DNA from: CAYXZO01 sp964469505
GTDB lineage: Bacteria; Fidelibacterota; UBA8477; JABMPR01
Direction of reading: 5' to 3'
NCBI GenBank assembly: GCA_964469505.1
Contig: CAYXZO010000003.1
Coordinates: forward strand, 17,041 to 81,040
DNA length: 64,000 bases
A program made the position numbers and the translations under genes. The notes below the pieces were generated by a model. That model was not told the DNA's origin. It did not search any database and saw nothing but the letters and a program-made list of their open reading frames with translations. How positions within the stretch are numbered: position 1 is the stretch's first letter; each line of letters begins with the position of its first letter. Below are positions 52,430 to 62,161 of this stretch, piece after piece.

Positions 52430-53267
52430 ATAAAATAGATAAAATTCGGTGAACGGTATTCTTCAATTGATCGCGGGGTACTATCAGATCTACAAAACCT
52501 TTTTCCAGCAGAAATTCTGCACGCTGAAAGCCTTCCGGCAAATCGGCCCCTATGGTTTGTTTAATGACTCGCGGACCAGCAAAGCCGATTAGAGCCCCGG
52601 GTTCGGCCAGGTGTACATCACCCAACATGGCATAACTAGCGGTCACTCCACCCGTAGTGGGATCGGTTAGGATGGAAATGTATGGTAAGCGTGCTTCGGC
52701 CAATTGTCCCAGTTTGGCGGCCGTTTTAGCCATTTGCATCAGGGAGTAAGCACTCTCCATCATACGAGCTCCGCCAGAAGCGGAGACGATGATCAAAGGT
52801 ATTTTACGTCGACGAGCCAGGTCTATTGAGCGAGCGATGATTTCCCCCACTACGGAGCCCATACTACCGCCGATGAAGGAGAAGTCCATAACCACCAGTA
52901 CTACTGGTAAGTCATTGATTGCGCCGGTCATCGAAATTACCGCATCCTGGCGGCCAGTTTTTTTCTGTGCAGCGGCGAGTTGGGCGCTGTATTTCTTGCG
53001 AGCTTTAAAGTTCAGCGGATCGGTGGGAGCTATATTATTGAATTGGGGTTCACGACCATCTTTATCTAAAAGCAGATCCACATATTGGTCCGCTGGAATA
53101 CGAAAGTGATAATTGCAATTGTAACAAACGTAAAGGTTGCGTTTCAGTTCTGCATGATACAGAATCTGTTTGCAACTTTCGCATTTGACCCAGAGGCCAT
53201 CCCGCATCTCCCGCTTTTCGTCGCTGGCGGTGGTGATTTTCTGCGTTTTTCGTTTAAACCAGGCCAT
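52398..53267 (-). CDS. accD: acetyl-CoA carboxylase carboxyltransferase subunit beta
   Basis: AccD is the beta carboxyltransferase subunit in fatty acid synthesis. The 289-residue protein has an N-terminal zinc ribbon with four cysteines (CESCKQILY and CYNCNYHF) and the crotonase-fold core with FIGGSMGSVVGEII, IVSASGGARMMES and PTTGGVTASYAMLGD. The alpha subunit gene accA is not in the window. Confidence 0.96.
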   Translation of the reverse strand: MAWFKRKTQKITTASDEKREMRDGLWVKCESCKQILYHAELKRNLYVCYNCNYHFRIPADQYVDLLLDKDGREPQFNNIAPTDPLNFKARKKYSAQLAAAQKKTGRQDAVISMTGAINDLPVVLVVMDFSFIGGSMGSVVGEIIARSIDLARRRKIPLIIVSASGGARMMESAYSLMQMAKTAAKLGQLAEARLPYISILTDPTTGGVTASYAMLGDVHLAEPGALIGFAGPRVIKQTIGADLPEGFQRAEFLLEKGFVDLIVPRDQLKNTVHRILSILYEPPASSTNQ

Positions 53268-53360
53268 AGCTCCTCAAAATTTCCAGCTTTCCCCCGACCT
53301 GTGACGATATTAAACCTGACTCAGCTTTTTCCAACTTTCTAATAACCATCTCAATAAAAA

Positions 53361-54041
53361 TCAATTTTGATCATGTGAAGGCTTATGTGCCGACCACTTC
53401 CTAGGGGTAATAGCAGCATTATACTCTGGCTTCAGATTCACCAGGTCTAAGCGGGCTCTTTCAGGGAACTGTTCCGCTAACATGCCTAGATAAGCAGCAT
53501 CACCGGTGCCGGTCAAAACCGGCCTCTCAAATTTTTGCGCCATTATGGCTAGTATTTCTGTTCCGACTATCCCTAAAACGATTGCGGTGTCTTCTATGGG
53601 GAGTTGATCCATGGGAGCAAAGGATAGTTCCTGAATTTCAGGTATCTTTCCTGTCGAAAACTCAAACCAGGCATAGTGAAAAAAATTTTGATGAGAATGT
53701 AAGATCCCCAGGGCCCGCCCCTGAATCTTGTTCCGAAATTCAAAAGCCAGGATTTCCAAAGTGTTGACAGGAATTATTGGAATTCCCTTAGCCCAAGCAA
53801 AAGCCTTAGCTGCCGCCAGATTAACCCGCAACCCATTAAAACTTCCAGGTCCAATGGGAATAGCCAGGGCCTGGACGGGTAAGCCATGGTTTTCCGCCTC
53901 ATGCCAACTGCTCAACAGCCAGCGGCCCACAACTTCCACCGATTTACGCGGTCCTTCAATTTGCCGTTTCCATAGAACCGCTCCTTGGTGTACCAAGGCC
54001 ACAGAACAACGGGATATAGCTGTATTGAGCGCCAAAATCAT
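53361..54041 (-). CDS. tsaB: tRNA t6A biosynthesis protein TsaB
   Basis: TsaB is the partner of TsaD and TsaE in making the t6A37 modification of ANN-decoding tRNAs. The 226-residue protein begins MILALNTAISRCSVAL, the ASKHA-fold N-terminus, and includes IPIGPGSFNGLRVNLAAAKA and ALGILHSHQNFFHYAWF. The ATG at 54041 overlaps the tsaE stop in ATGA and aligns better with the family than the ATG two codons upstream. TsaD is not in the window. Confidence 0.93.
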   Translation of the reverse strand: MILALNTAISRCSVALVHQGAVLWKRQIEGPRKSVEVVGRWLLSSWHEAENHGLPVQALAIPIGPGSFNGLRVNLAAAKAFAWAKGIPIIPVNTLEILAFEFRNKIQGRALGILHSHQNFFHYAWFEFSTGKIPEIQELSFAPMDQLPIEDTAIVLGIVGTEILAIMAQKFERPVLTGTGDAAYLGMLAEQFPERARLDLVNLKPEYNAAITPRKWSAHKPSHDQN

Positions 54042-54493
54042 TGCCATTCCGGGACTTCAAAGGGTAGTTCAAAGGTCAGCTTACGGATGTTGGGCTCATC
54101 ATTCCCGTGATGCAAGTGAATTTGAGAGGTTTCCTCGGGGAGAGCAGCTAAAACTTTATCAGCCCATTCAATAAGCAAGACTGCTTTCTGTTGAAGATAA
54201 TCGCTGTATCCAAGGGAGAATAGATCGGCGGGATTTTCCAGACGGTAGGCATCTATATGAACAATCATCGCTTCCGGGGTTTCATACTCACGAATGTAAG
54301 TGAAAGTGGGACTTACCACCGGATCACTAACACCGTAGGCCGCCACTAGGCCCTGCACAAAAGTGGTCTTACCACTCCCTAAATCACCGATTAAAGCCAG
54401 AACTGCTCCCGGAGCTAGGTAGGCTTTTAGAGTAGCCGCCAGGTTTTTGGTTTCCTCCGGGGAATGACTCTCGTGTTGATAAGTATATTTCAA
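54038..54493 (-). CDS. tsaE: tRNA t6A biosynthesis ATPase TsaE
   Basis: TsaE is the ATPase of the t6A machinery. The 151-residue protein has a P-loop GDLGSGKTTFVQGL, the motif SPTFTYIREYE and HIDAYRLENPADLFSLG. TTG start. It is sandwiched between porX and tsaB, with a 4-base gap and a 4-base overlap. Confidence 0.94.
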   Translation of the reverse strand: MKYTYQHESHSPEETKNLAATLKAYLAPGAVLALIGDLGSGKTTFVQGLVAAYGVSDPVVSPTFTYIREYETPEAMIVHIDAYRLENPADLFSLGYSDYLQQKAVLLIEWADKVLAALPEETSQIHLHHGNDEPNIRKLTFELPFEVPEWQ

Positions 54494-54497
54494 GTGC

Positions 54498-56069
54498 TTA
54501 CGGGAGGCTTTTGGATTTTAGTACAGCGAGGGGAACGATCATTTCCCAGATACTCAAACCACCATGCTGGTAAGTTCCGACGAATTTCTGCTGATATTGC
54601 CTTAAATTGGTCGGGAACAGAAAGAAATACCTGCTAAGGGCCAGGGCTAAAGTTTCCGATGGATTGTGGGCCGGTAGACGCAGCCGGCCGGGATCTCTCA
54701 CGAACCAGGCGTCGCGGGGGCTAACTGAAAGGTTACGGCCACGTTTAAAACGCAGGTTGGGAGAAACCTCCTTATCGGCCCTGATCATGGTCGGCTCAGT
54801 GACCTGGACGTTCCCATGGTCAGTGGTAACTATCACTACATACCCCATTTCACCGGCCATGCGGATTAGCTCTGCCAGCCAAGAATGCTCAAACCAGGCC
54901 CGAATCACATGGCGATAGCCGGTTTCATCGGGTAAGAGTTCCTGCAACACTTCCGAATCGGTACGCTTGTGGGTTAGCAAATCTATTTGACCGGCAATTA
55001 CAACGATCAACTGCTGCGTTTGCCATGAAGGAAAGCGGTGAATTAATTGCTGGCCCTCACGGTTGGTAAAAACTTTTTCCAGGCGCAACGGGGTTTTTTC
55101 CAGTCCTAATCTTTTCAGCTGTTCCCGAAGGAAATCCAGCTCATGGCGGGTAGCCTGGGAACCTTCCAAATCTCCCCACCATTCGGGGTATAACCGCTGC
55201 ATATCGTCCGGGAATAGGCCGCTGAATAGGGCTGTGCGACAGAAATTGGTCAAGGTCGGGAGAAGGGAGAAATAGGCCGTTCTTTGGATGTAGCATTGAT
55301 CTTGCAGAACCGATTCCAGGGTCAGCCACTGGTCGAAACGCAGGCAATCCATCACCAGCAAAAGAACCTTTGACCCTGCTTTTAATTTTGGAGCCACGCG
55401 CTGGCTGAAAATATCAGGTGACAGCGGAGGACGTTCATCGGGAGGAGCGGAGACCCATCTTTCGTAATTCGAACTCACAAATCGTGCAAAAGCCTGATCT
55501 GCTTCCATTTCCTGCTGGCTTTGCATTTCCAGCAGCTCACTTTCTTGATTTTCTTCCAATTCCAATCGCCACAGAGACAGGCGGGTATAAAGTTCTACCC
55601 AATCCTCCCAGCTGGTCGAAGTGGAAAGGAGTTCGCTCAGTTCCAAAAACTCTTGATGATAACGGCCGGCAAGCTGGTTACGTCGGATGCGGGGAGCTTC
55701 CAGGATTCTTTTCACGGCCGAAAGGATCTGGGACGGGTTTACCGGCTTGGTCAGGTAATCGGCGATATGTCTTCCTAGGGCCTGCTCCATCAGGCGTTCT
55801 TCTTCATTCTTGGTTATCATTATCACCGGCAACGAAGGTTTTTTCTGCTTAATAGCAGTAAGAGTATCCAACCCGTCCCGTCCAGGCATCATTTCGTCAA
55901 GTAACACCAACTCGAAATCTTCTCTCCCAGCCCGTTCGACGGCGTCATCACCATTAGTCACAGTTTCCACCTGGTAGCCGTGGTCTTCTAAAAACAGGAT
56001 GTGGGGACGCAACAGGTCTATTTCGTCGTCAGCCCATAGAATCTTTTTTTTCTGGAGTTCACTAGTCAT
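54498..56069 (-). CDS. porX: PorX-type response regulator with PglZ/alkaline-phosphatase-like domain
   Basis: A 523-residue two-domain protein. The N-terminal receiver domain shows ILWADDEIDLLRPHILFLED, the phospho-acceptor Asp near 58 in LLDEMMPGRDG and a MITKNE lysine loop. A linker helix region leads to a C-terminal PglZ/alkaline-phosphatase-like domain (VLLLVMDCLRFDQWLTLE and VVIVTTDHGNVQVTEP, metal sites). This is the PorX architecture; PorX, with the kinase PorY and sigma factor SigP, controls T9SS genes in Porphyromonas and Flavobacterium, and its PglZ domain hydrolyses phosphodiesters. The ATG at 56069 was chosen as it opens right before the receiver domain. Its presence fits the T9SS-type tails encoded here. 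Confidence 0.88.
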   Translation of the reverse strand: MTSELQKKKILWADDEIDLLRPHILFLEDHGYQVETVTNGDDAVERAGREDFELVLLDEMMPGRDGLDTLTAIKQKKPSLPVIMITKNEEERLMEQALGRHIADYLTKPVNPSQILSAVKRILEAPRIRRNQLAGRYHQEFLELSELLSTSTSWEDWVELYTRLSLWRLELEENQESELLEMQSQQEMEADQAFARFVSSNYERWVSAPPDERPPLSPDIFSQRVAPKLKAGSKVLLLVMDCLRFDQWLTLESVLQDQCYIQRTAYFSLLPTLTNFCRTALFSGLFPDDMQRLYPEWWGDLEGSQATRHELDFLREQLKRLGLEKTPLRLEKVFTNREGQQLIHRFPSWQTQQLIVVIAGQIDLLTHKRTDSEVLQELLPDETGYRHVIRAWFEHSWLAELIRMAGEMGYVVIVTTDHGNVQVTEPTMIRADKEVSPNLRFKRGRNLSVSPRDAWFVRDPGRLRLPAHNPSETLALALSRYFFLFPTNLRQYQQKFVGTYQHGGLSIWEMIVPLAVLKSKSLP

Positions 56070-56186
56070 TGTGAGGAAAGATAGTGGATTTCGCCCCGGA
56101 AACAAGGCACCGGAAGCTTGTTAAAATTTACCTTATCTATCAGACTTACCTAGTTGGTCGTAATGATAAGCTGAAATATGGGAGAA

Positions 56187-58616
56187 CTACTTTTTAGTCA
56201 AAGTCCAGGACCCATCCCAATCGGGCGGCGGCGGATTGGCGGCCCAGTAATCACAACGTTCTTGATACACCCGGCTGGGGTTGGTTTTGCGGCCGGGAAA
56301 CATTTCTTCATACTTTTCAGCTTCTATAAAGGCTTTTTTAGCTTCTTCCCACTTGCAGGAGCGGTAATAATCCAACCCAGTATGAAACAGTGACAGTAGT
56401 TTTTCCAGTTCGGGTGAAAGTTCTCCCTTACGGCAGATCAGTTCATACACTTTAACCGGCTCTGTTTTACCAACTACCCTCACGAAATCCAGCTCACGCC
56501 ACTCAAAATCATCCTTTGCGGCTTTATAGGTTGTTTCAGAGACTTGCGTGTAGATTCCGTATTGTTTAGCGGAAGCTTCCAAGCGGGCTGCCAGGTTTAC
56601 GGTATCGCCCATCATGGTATAATTCATGCGCATAGTTGAGCCCATATTGCCGGTTACCATTAAACCGCTGTTGATGCCGATGCGCATCCGCATATCGTGA
56701 ACAATAGAGGGCCAGCGATCTCCTTGTCGCCGCCAATATTCTCTTAGTTCTCCTAGCTTTTCCTGCATTTCTACTGCCGTTAAGCAAGCATAGTATTCAT
56801 GACGGGGTACTTCCACCGGAGCGCCATAAAAAGCCACAATAGCGTCACCTTCATACTTATCCAGGGTTCCCCTGTTTTTAAGTAGTATATCGGTCATTGC
56901 TGTTAGGTATTCGTTTAAAATCTCCACCAAATCCGTAGGACTTAATAACTCGGAAAAGGTTGAGAAACTTTGGATATCTGTGAAATAAGCCGTACGATAT
57001 CCCTCTTCGCCGCCCAATTCGGGTTGTTGCTTAGTCTCATACATTTGTTCGATCAACTCGGGAGATATATAAGTCCCGAAAGTTTGTTTTAAGAAGCGTT
57101 TGTCTTTCTGTTCCTGAATGAAACTATACAAAACGTTATTGACATAGGTTAACATCATTGCTGCTAATGGAGGGATTATAGGTATAACCACGGATGCACC
57201 GTTTGCTGGTTGCTGAATAGTACTTAGTTTACCCATAATCCACTTAGGCAGCCAGAGCATATCTGTGGTGAACAGCCCTATCCCTACGTCGAAGTAGAGG
57301 ACCATTTCAACAACTAAGAGAATACCACCCCATATAGGCCCTAGCGTAGCCAAGGCTAAGTAAGCAGCGATGGCTGCGAGTAAAATGAGAGCGGAATGTT
57401 GCCAGGCGGACTCTGATTTAAATTTTAAAGTATGTCCAAGTACTCTAATGAAATTCTGATCCAATATGGTTTGAATAGCATTCGCATGGTATTCAAATCC
57501 AGGGGTCAATACTGGATGTCCTAGATAGTTATAAAAAACCGTTTTTTTATAGTCGTGCAATACTTCAACGGATACACCCACAATACAGATTTTCCCCTTG
57601 AAAGGGCTTTCTGGAACTTCATAGTTAGGATCTAAGCTTCGCATCATAATGTTAAAGCTGCTCTGGGGATCAAAATTGGACATCCAGTCAGTATCTTCAT
57701 CCGGATCATCCAAGTCAAAATCTTCCGTATCAACCACATTTGATAATGGATAGCGTAGGAAGGTACCCCAAGGGCTACCTCTGGCAATTTGGGCGTGTGA
57801 AGGAGGTCCATAGACGTTTGTTAGAAAGTACTGCTCATATCTTCCGTACGATGGGATGGTTAGTGGACCGTAGGTAAATTCCATACGCTCAGGATGATAA
57901 ATCAGTTTTGTCGTATCGCTTATGTTAAGATAGTGTTTCACTGCTTTCAGACCTAAGGAGAGGAGCCAAACATCTGGTTTATAGCTTAGGAAATTGAATA
58001 GAGGGTAGCGACGAGTAAATCCATCCGCATCGTCTTTCATATCTATTAAGCCATGGTCTGGATTAGCACTACGGATGATTGGATTAGCTTGTACCAGTGT
58101 TTGAGGAGGTATGCTAGTTGGTTCTTCTTTTATGGTTGAAGCCATAATCACGGCTACGCCCCTATCCTGGGCATAGCGTATAGCCTTGGCAAGAACACTA
58201 TCTCCATCTTCGTAGCCGGGTGGCAGTTTTCCGTCGAACACAGATAAAACTTTAGAAGTATATGAGTCCCTGGAATCGAACTCAATATCGAAGACTATTA
58301 CCTTGGCACCCGCATTAGTTAAATTATAGATGACTCGATTCCATATTTTGCCTCGTGGATACGGCCAGCCAAGAGACCCCAATAAACGATAGGATTCATC
58401 GTCAACATCAACTAGGACAACATCAAGACTATCGGCAGGACGATGACCAGCCCATCCTGAGAGTGGTCCCCGCATATGAAAGGCGAAGTCCAACATTTTG
58501 AGGTTGAAAGTATCCAGGAAGCCAAGGGCGCTACCAGCGATGATAATCAAAGCAGCGGCGAGAGTCAGCCCCAGCCCGATGAGATGCTTTTTAATCCATT
58601 GGGCTTTGATAACCAT
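56187..58616 (-). CDS. CHASE2-domain class III adenylate/guanylate cyclase
   Basis: A membrane cyclase of 809 residues. An N-terminal helix (about 14-32) leads to an extracytoplasmic CHASE2 sensor (about 45-395), three or so membrane helices (about 405-495), and a cytoplasmic class III cyclase domain. Key residues are visible: metal Asp near 547 in YFTDIQSFS and near 591 in GDAIVAFYG, and the Lys before it in TLDKYEGD, which favours ATP. A tail of ~80 residues with a TPR-like helix pair follows. It should turn an envelope signal into cAMP (or cGMP). The ATG at 58616 was taken over the TTG at 58625. Last gene of the FecR/barrel operon. Confidence 0.92.
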   Translation of the reverse strand: MVIKAQWIKKHLIGLGLTLAAALIIIAGSALGFLDTFNLKMLDFAFHMRGPLSGWAGHRPADSLDVVLVDVDDESYRLLGSLGWPYPRGKIWNRVIYNLTNAGAKVIVFDIEFDSRDSYTSKVLSVFDGKLPPGYEDGDSVLAKAIRYAQDRGVAVIMASTIKEEPTSIPPQTLVQANPIIRSANPDHGLIDMKDDADGFTRRYPLFNFLSYKPDVWLLSLGLKAVKHYLNISDTTKLIYHPERMEFTYGPLTIPSYGRYEQYFLTNVYGPPSHAQIARGSPWGTFLRYPLSNVVDTEDFDLDDPDEDTDWMSNFDPQSSFNIMMRSLDPNYEVPESPFKGKICIVGVSVEVLHDYKKTVFYNYLGHPVLTPGFEYHANAIQTILDQNFIRVLGHTLKFKSESAWQHSALILLAAIAAYLALATLGPIWGGILLVVEMVLYFDVGIGLFTTDMLWLPKWIMGKLSTIQQPANGASVVIPIIPPLAAMMLTYVNNVLYSFIQEQKDKRFLKQTFGTYISPELIEQMYETKQQPELGGEEGYRTAYFTDIQSFSTFSELLSPTDLVEILNEYLTAMTDILLKNRGTLDKYEGDAIVAFYGAPVEVPRHEYYACLTAVEMQEKLGELREYWRRQGDRWPSIVHDMRMRIGINSGLMVTGNMGSTMRMNYTMMGDTVNLAARLEASAKQYGIYTQVSETTYKAAKDDFEWRELDFVRVVGKTEPVKVYELICRKGELSPELEKLLSLFHTGLDYYRSCKWEEAKKAFIEAEKYEEMFPGRKTNPSRVYQERCDYWAANPPPPDWDGSWTLTKK

Positions 58617-58640
58617 AAAAGTCAACAGAAAATGAAGAAA

Positions 58641-61403
58641 CTAGAACGTTAGCTCATAACTGAACGATAGAAACTTATCAGTATAATTATATCCATCCGA
58701 ATTGCTGCTGTATTTCCTAAACTCTACATTAGCTGTTAATTGGGACTTAATGTTGAAATCCCGGAATTGAACCGTTGGCACCCGGTATGCAGTACCGAAA
58801 TTAAAATGAACTTGTTTCTGATCGCTGGTTTGAATTGCATCACCCGCCATTGCTTTTTTATTGAAGGAGAGAGTTTGAAATCCAGATCGTAACATCAGGT
58901 GGTCACTTAACATTCGATAAACTCCTTGCAGCCCGAATATTACAAACTCGTTCTCCTGATAATTAGGATCTCCCGGTTCATATAATTGATTGCGGTTTGA
59001 GCGGAAAGTAATAGTTGTGCTCAAGGGGATATTCCAGGTAGTGTGCATCGTGAAGCCTAACATATCAGTTCCACGCAGCAGTCCTTCATTGCCCACTCGC
59101 AGATCATTACGTTTGGAATTCAGGAAGTTAACAGTTAAAGAATTTTGGCCGAAAGGTAAACCGAAAGAGTAGTTAACACTTACTGACGAAGACAGATTGA
59201 AATTATTCTCTCGAGGATCGGAGGTCACATTCCCGGTAGAATCCACAGTCAATGTATCAATATGATTGTTCCGGGAGTAACCTTTGACGTTAGCTGTTAC
59301 ACGAGGCAACCCTCTTCCTGGGTTAAATGAAAAACCAAAGGCTTTGGTTATAACGCTGGTTTGGCCATCGTGATAAGGATCAATACTACTGACATTGTTA
59401 TAAAGGTTTTCATATGTCAGATCCAAGTACAACATATTCTGTAGTAGACGTATCTTATCGGAGATTTTCCAGCCAGCGTAATCCATGCCAATATAAGGAT
59501 TACCTTGAGATACGAATCGAGGGCCTACGAATCGATAGTTAATGGTTACGAAATTCCCAGCATAATTCAACTTGGTATCAAAATCCAATGCTATAGACGT
59601 CATGGCTTCTAGCCAATGACCATTTTGCAACTTATCGTAATCTATCGGTAGCGTTAGATTCTGGTTTAATATTATATAATCTGACAGTTTTCCGGCGGGA
59701 TCAAATTCTCCATCCGCATTAAGTAGAAATCTGAATGGGCTGTTTTGAACTAAGGTATCCAGTTTACCCAAACTTATGTCAATTCCGCTTCCACTGATTC
59801 GACCATCAAGTAGCGTGTCACCAAGAAGGGTAAAGGTATCAATCTGGCTTCTTGAAATAGGTCCATCGGTGATATCGGAATTGTTTATACTAACGGCCGC
59901 CGAAAATTGGGAAACTATGTGCCGGTCATCCAGGAACAGTTTTACATCCGCGCCTAACACTAAATTATCCTGTGGTTTTACCCCAGCTAAGCGATAATAA
60001 ATATTGGAGGTATCTCCAAAGCTGATCAATTGATCCTGACCAAATACAATAGTGTCGACGTAGGCGGGATGTTCCCAGTTGTACACATATTCATTAGGAA
60101 ACCATCTTGGTTTAAGTGTGACACTATTTACGCTATCTCTAGCATGAAGAAAAATAAGTCCTAATTGGAAATACTTACCATCTCCAATACTAGGTCTGAT
60201 TGCCGTTAAGCCGCGCTTGTAATGGTATCCGGTACGTTGCCATTCCATGGCCGTAGTATCGAAAAACGCTGTTCCAGAGATGGCGCGATCTGTAGTGCCT
60301 TTAACGAACTGTAAGTTGAAATATTTCAAACGTAAATCTATGAAATTCCCTCGAACGCGTTTTCCCCAAAGCACCAAGCGGTTGACCATGGGAGTAGCAT
60401 CACCTAAAGTCCACTTCACCCAGCGATTACGCAACATCATAGAATAGCGGTTTTGCGGTTGATGAAGAGTATCCTCAAGGGAAGTTAAGTTCGCCAATAA
60501 CCTCAACTTAGCCCATGAAAAATCGGCATCTGTAGTAAAATCAAGCCGGTTAACCGTTTTTTTGACCAAATCATAGTAATAAACCGAATCACCACTCGCT
60601 TCAGCAGTATCTAAAGTTTTTACGTGAAGTTGATCTATTCTTGAGCTTAGTGCTAAGTTGCTATGCAATGTCACATTAAGCAAACTTTGGGGACCACTCA
60701 ATATTTTAAAGTTCCAAGAAGCTGTAGCAATGCGGACTCCGTAAATGTTTCCAACTTCCAGATATACCGTATGGGTGCCGGGCCGGAGATTTTTAGGCGT
60801 ATAGGTTAGTACATCAGGACTAATACTGGCGTAAGCAGTTACATCTTTATTATCCAGGAATAGTTTAACTGCATTTACATCTACATTTCCTAGATTAAAA
60901 AGGGAGGCCGCAATAACCAGAGGTTCACCGAGCTGAAAACTTTCTCCACTTGAAGGGCTTAAAATGATGATATTTCCTAGTTGCTCGGTTTGCCCTCTTT
61001 CAGCTGCCCTTACTCTTTCAGATTTTGATACCGGTACTCTAATCGGATTATTGAGGGGATCATCGCTAGCGGGGAACGCTACTATTCCCCCCGAACTTAG
61101 GTTAAGAACCAATAAATACTCTATCCCTGGTGCAGCAATGATTTCACCTGGAATCACACCCACCAATTTCATATCCTGGAATTGCAAAGGAGCTTCTAAA
61201 TAACCTACTTGCCCAATTTTCCGATAGAGAATGCGTGCTTTGACAATTTCTCTTGGCTCTCCAGTGTAAATAGCTTCGATAGAAATAGATTTGCCTTCAA
61301 TCGCTTTCCGAGGTGGTAAATGTACTATCTCGCCCGCCAAACTGGCCCACAAGACCTGTACTCCTAAAAGTCCTAGTACACTGATGCGACGTAGAAATAC
61401 CAT
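58641..61403 (-). CDS. outer-membrane beta-barrel protein with N-terminal Ig-like region
   Basis: A 920-residue exported protein. After a signal peptide (about 1-23) there are Ig-like/bacterial-surface segments (about 25-240: VHLPPRKAIEGKSISIEAIY, PGTHTVYLEVGNIYGVRI), then a ~650-residue region of alternating aromatic beta strands with many Tyr/Asp turns, ending in a C-terminal Phe (FSYELTF), as in outer-membrane barrels recognised by BamA. I do not recognise the family and no TonB box or plug domain is seen. It sits between the FecR gene and the cyclase gene, so it may be the outer-membrane arm of a signalling system. Confidence 0.75.
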   Translation of the reverse strand: MVFLRRISVLGLLGVQVLWASLAGEIVHLPPRKAIEGKSISIEAIYTGEPREIVKARILYRKIGQVGYLEAPLQFQDMKLVGVIPGEIIAAPGIEYLLVLNLSSGGIVAFPASDDPLNNPIRVPVSKSERVRAAERGQTEQLGNIIILSPSSGESFQLGEPLVIAASLFNLGNVDVNAVKLFLDNKDVTAYASISPDVLTYTPKNLRPGTHTVYLEVGNIYGVRIATASWNFKILSGPQSLLNVTLHSNLALSSRIDQLHVKTLDTAEASGDSVYYYDLVKKTVNRLDFTTDADFSWAKLRLLANLTSLEDTLHQPQNRYSMMLRNRWVKWTLGDATPMVNRLVLWGKRVRGNFIDLRLKYFNLQFVKGTTDRAISGTAFFDTTAMEWQRTGYHYKRGLTAIRPSIGDGKYFQLGLIFLHARDSVNSVTLKPRWFPNEYVYNWEHPAYVDTIVFGQDQLISFGDTSNIYYRLAGVKPQDNLVLGADVKLFLDDRHIVSQFSAAVSINNSDITDGPISRSQIDTFTLLGDTLLDGRISGSGIDISLGKLDTLVQNSPFRFLLNADGEFDPAGKLSDYIILNQNLTLPIDYDKLQNGHWLEAMTSIALDFDTKLNYAGNFVTINYRFVGPRFVSQGNPYIGMDYAGWKISDKIRLLQNMLYLDLTYENLYNNVSSIDPYHDGQTSVITKAFGFSFNPGRGLPRVTANVKGYSRNNHIDTLTVDSTGNVTSDPRENNFNLSSSVSVNYSFGLPFGQNSLTVNFLNSKRNDLRVGNEGLLRGTDMLGFTMHTTWNIPLSTTITFRSNRNQLYEPGDPNYQENEFVIFGLQGVYRMLSDHLMLRSGFQTLSFNKKAMAGDAIQTSDQKQVHFNFGTAYRVPTVQFRDFNIKSQLTANVEFRKYSSNSDGYNYTDKFLSFSYELTF

Positions 61404-61451
61404 ATAATTAACCTTTTCGTTTGAGCCAGTTACAGTCGAAACGGGGAGGAT

Positions 61452-62147
61452 TTATTCTGAATATTCAATTATCAGGAAGTGCTCACCGCCAGATTGATTG
61501 GTAAGGCGGATTCTGAGAATGTGAGTTGTAGTGGTAGGCTGTCCCTCTTCTTCCTCAGCATCGGGATCTTCTGGCACAGTTCCCTCTTCAGTTTGCGAAA
61601 CTTCGACGTTACCGTCAGGGGTAGAGGTAGCCGTTTGATCACTCCCCACCGTAACTGTTTCACCGCTGACACGATTTTCAACCACAATCTGCCCCTCGAG
61701 GCCAATGAATTGATCACCATCCTCGTTACTAATCACCCAGAATTCGGTCCCTTTCACAGAAGCCACAGAAGTCGGGGTGGCAATTCGGAACTCTCCTTTT
61801 TGTTTCTGAACTTTGGCTTTCACCTGTCCATAATCCATAGAGATCGTTTTGTCAATGCGCCCTCGCTCAATTTTGCCTAAAATCTCCATTTCCGAATTAC
61901 CTTTGACCTTTAGTTGGCTTTTATCATCGAGGAAAAAAAGGGCGAGGTATCCGTTGTCTCCAGTTTTGATCCAGTCATGGTTTTTTAGCTGAGTACCGAT
62001 GGGGACTTGCGGTTTATATTCTTTAGTATTAAAGCGCTTGTGAAAAGTTGTTCCCCTTGTTTTAGCCACAATGGCCACATTCTGCTGGGCCCAGGCTGAT
62101 TCTATCGCAAATAAGATAGCAGTAATCGCTATGAATAGCTTATTCAT
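61452..62147 (-). CDS. exported FecR-domain protein
   Basis: A 231-residue protein with a signal peptide (MNKLFIAITAILFAIESAWA) and a FecR domain (about 25-150) with DDKSQLKVKGNSEMEI, AKVQKQKGEFRIATPTSVA and VASVKGTEFWV. A Thr/acidic C-terminal linker (EDPDAEEEEGQP) and a final beta segment follow. There is no cytoplasmic anti-sigma part, so unlike the Fec system it is likely a periplasmic sensor or ligand-binding scaffold. The ATG at 62147 has a good ribosome site (GAGAGGGAAUG) and is preferred to the upstream in-frame start at 62165. Confidence 0.85.
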   Translation of the reverse strand: MNKLFIAITAILFAIESAWAQQNVAIVAKTRGTTFHKRFNTKEYKPQVPIGTQLKNHDWIKTGDNGYLALFFLDDKSQLKVKGNSEMEILGKIERGRIDKTISMDYGQVKAKVQKQKGEFRIATPTSVASVKGTEFWVISNEDGDQFIGLEGQIVVENRVSGETVTVGSDQTATSTPDGNVEVSQTEEGTVPEDPDAEEEEGQPTTTTHILRIRLTNQSGGEHFLIIEYSE

Positions 62148-62161
62148 TGGCATTCCCTCTC

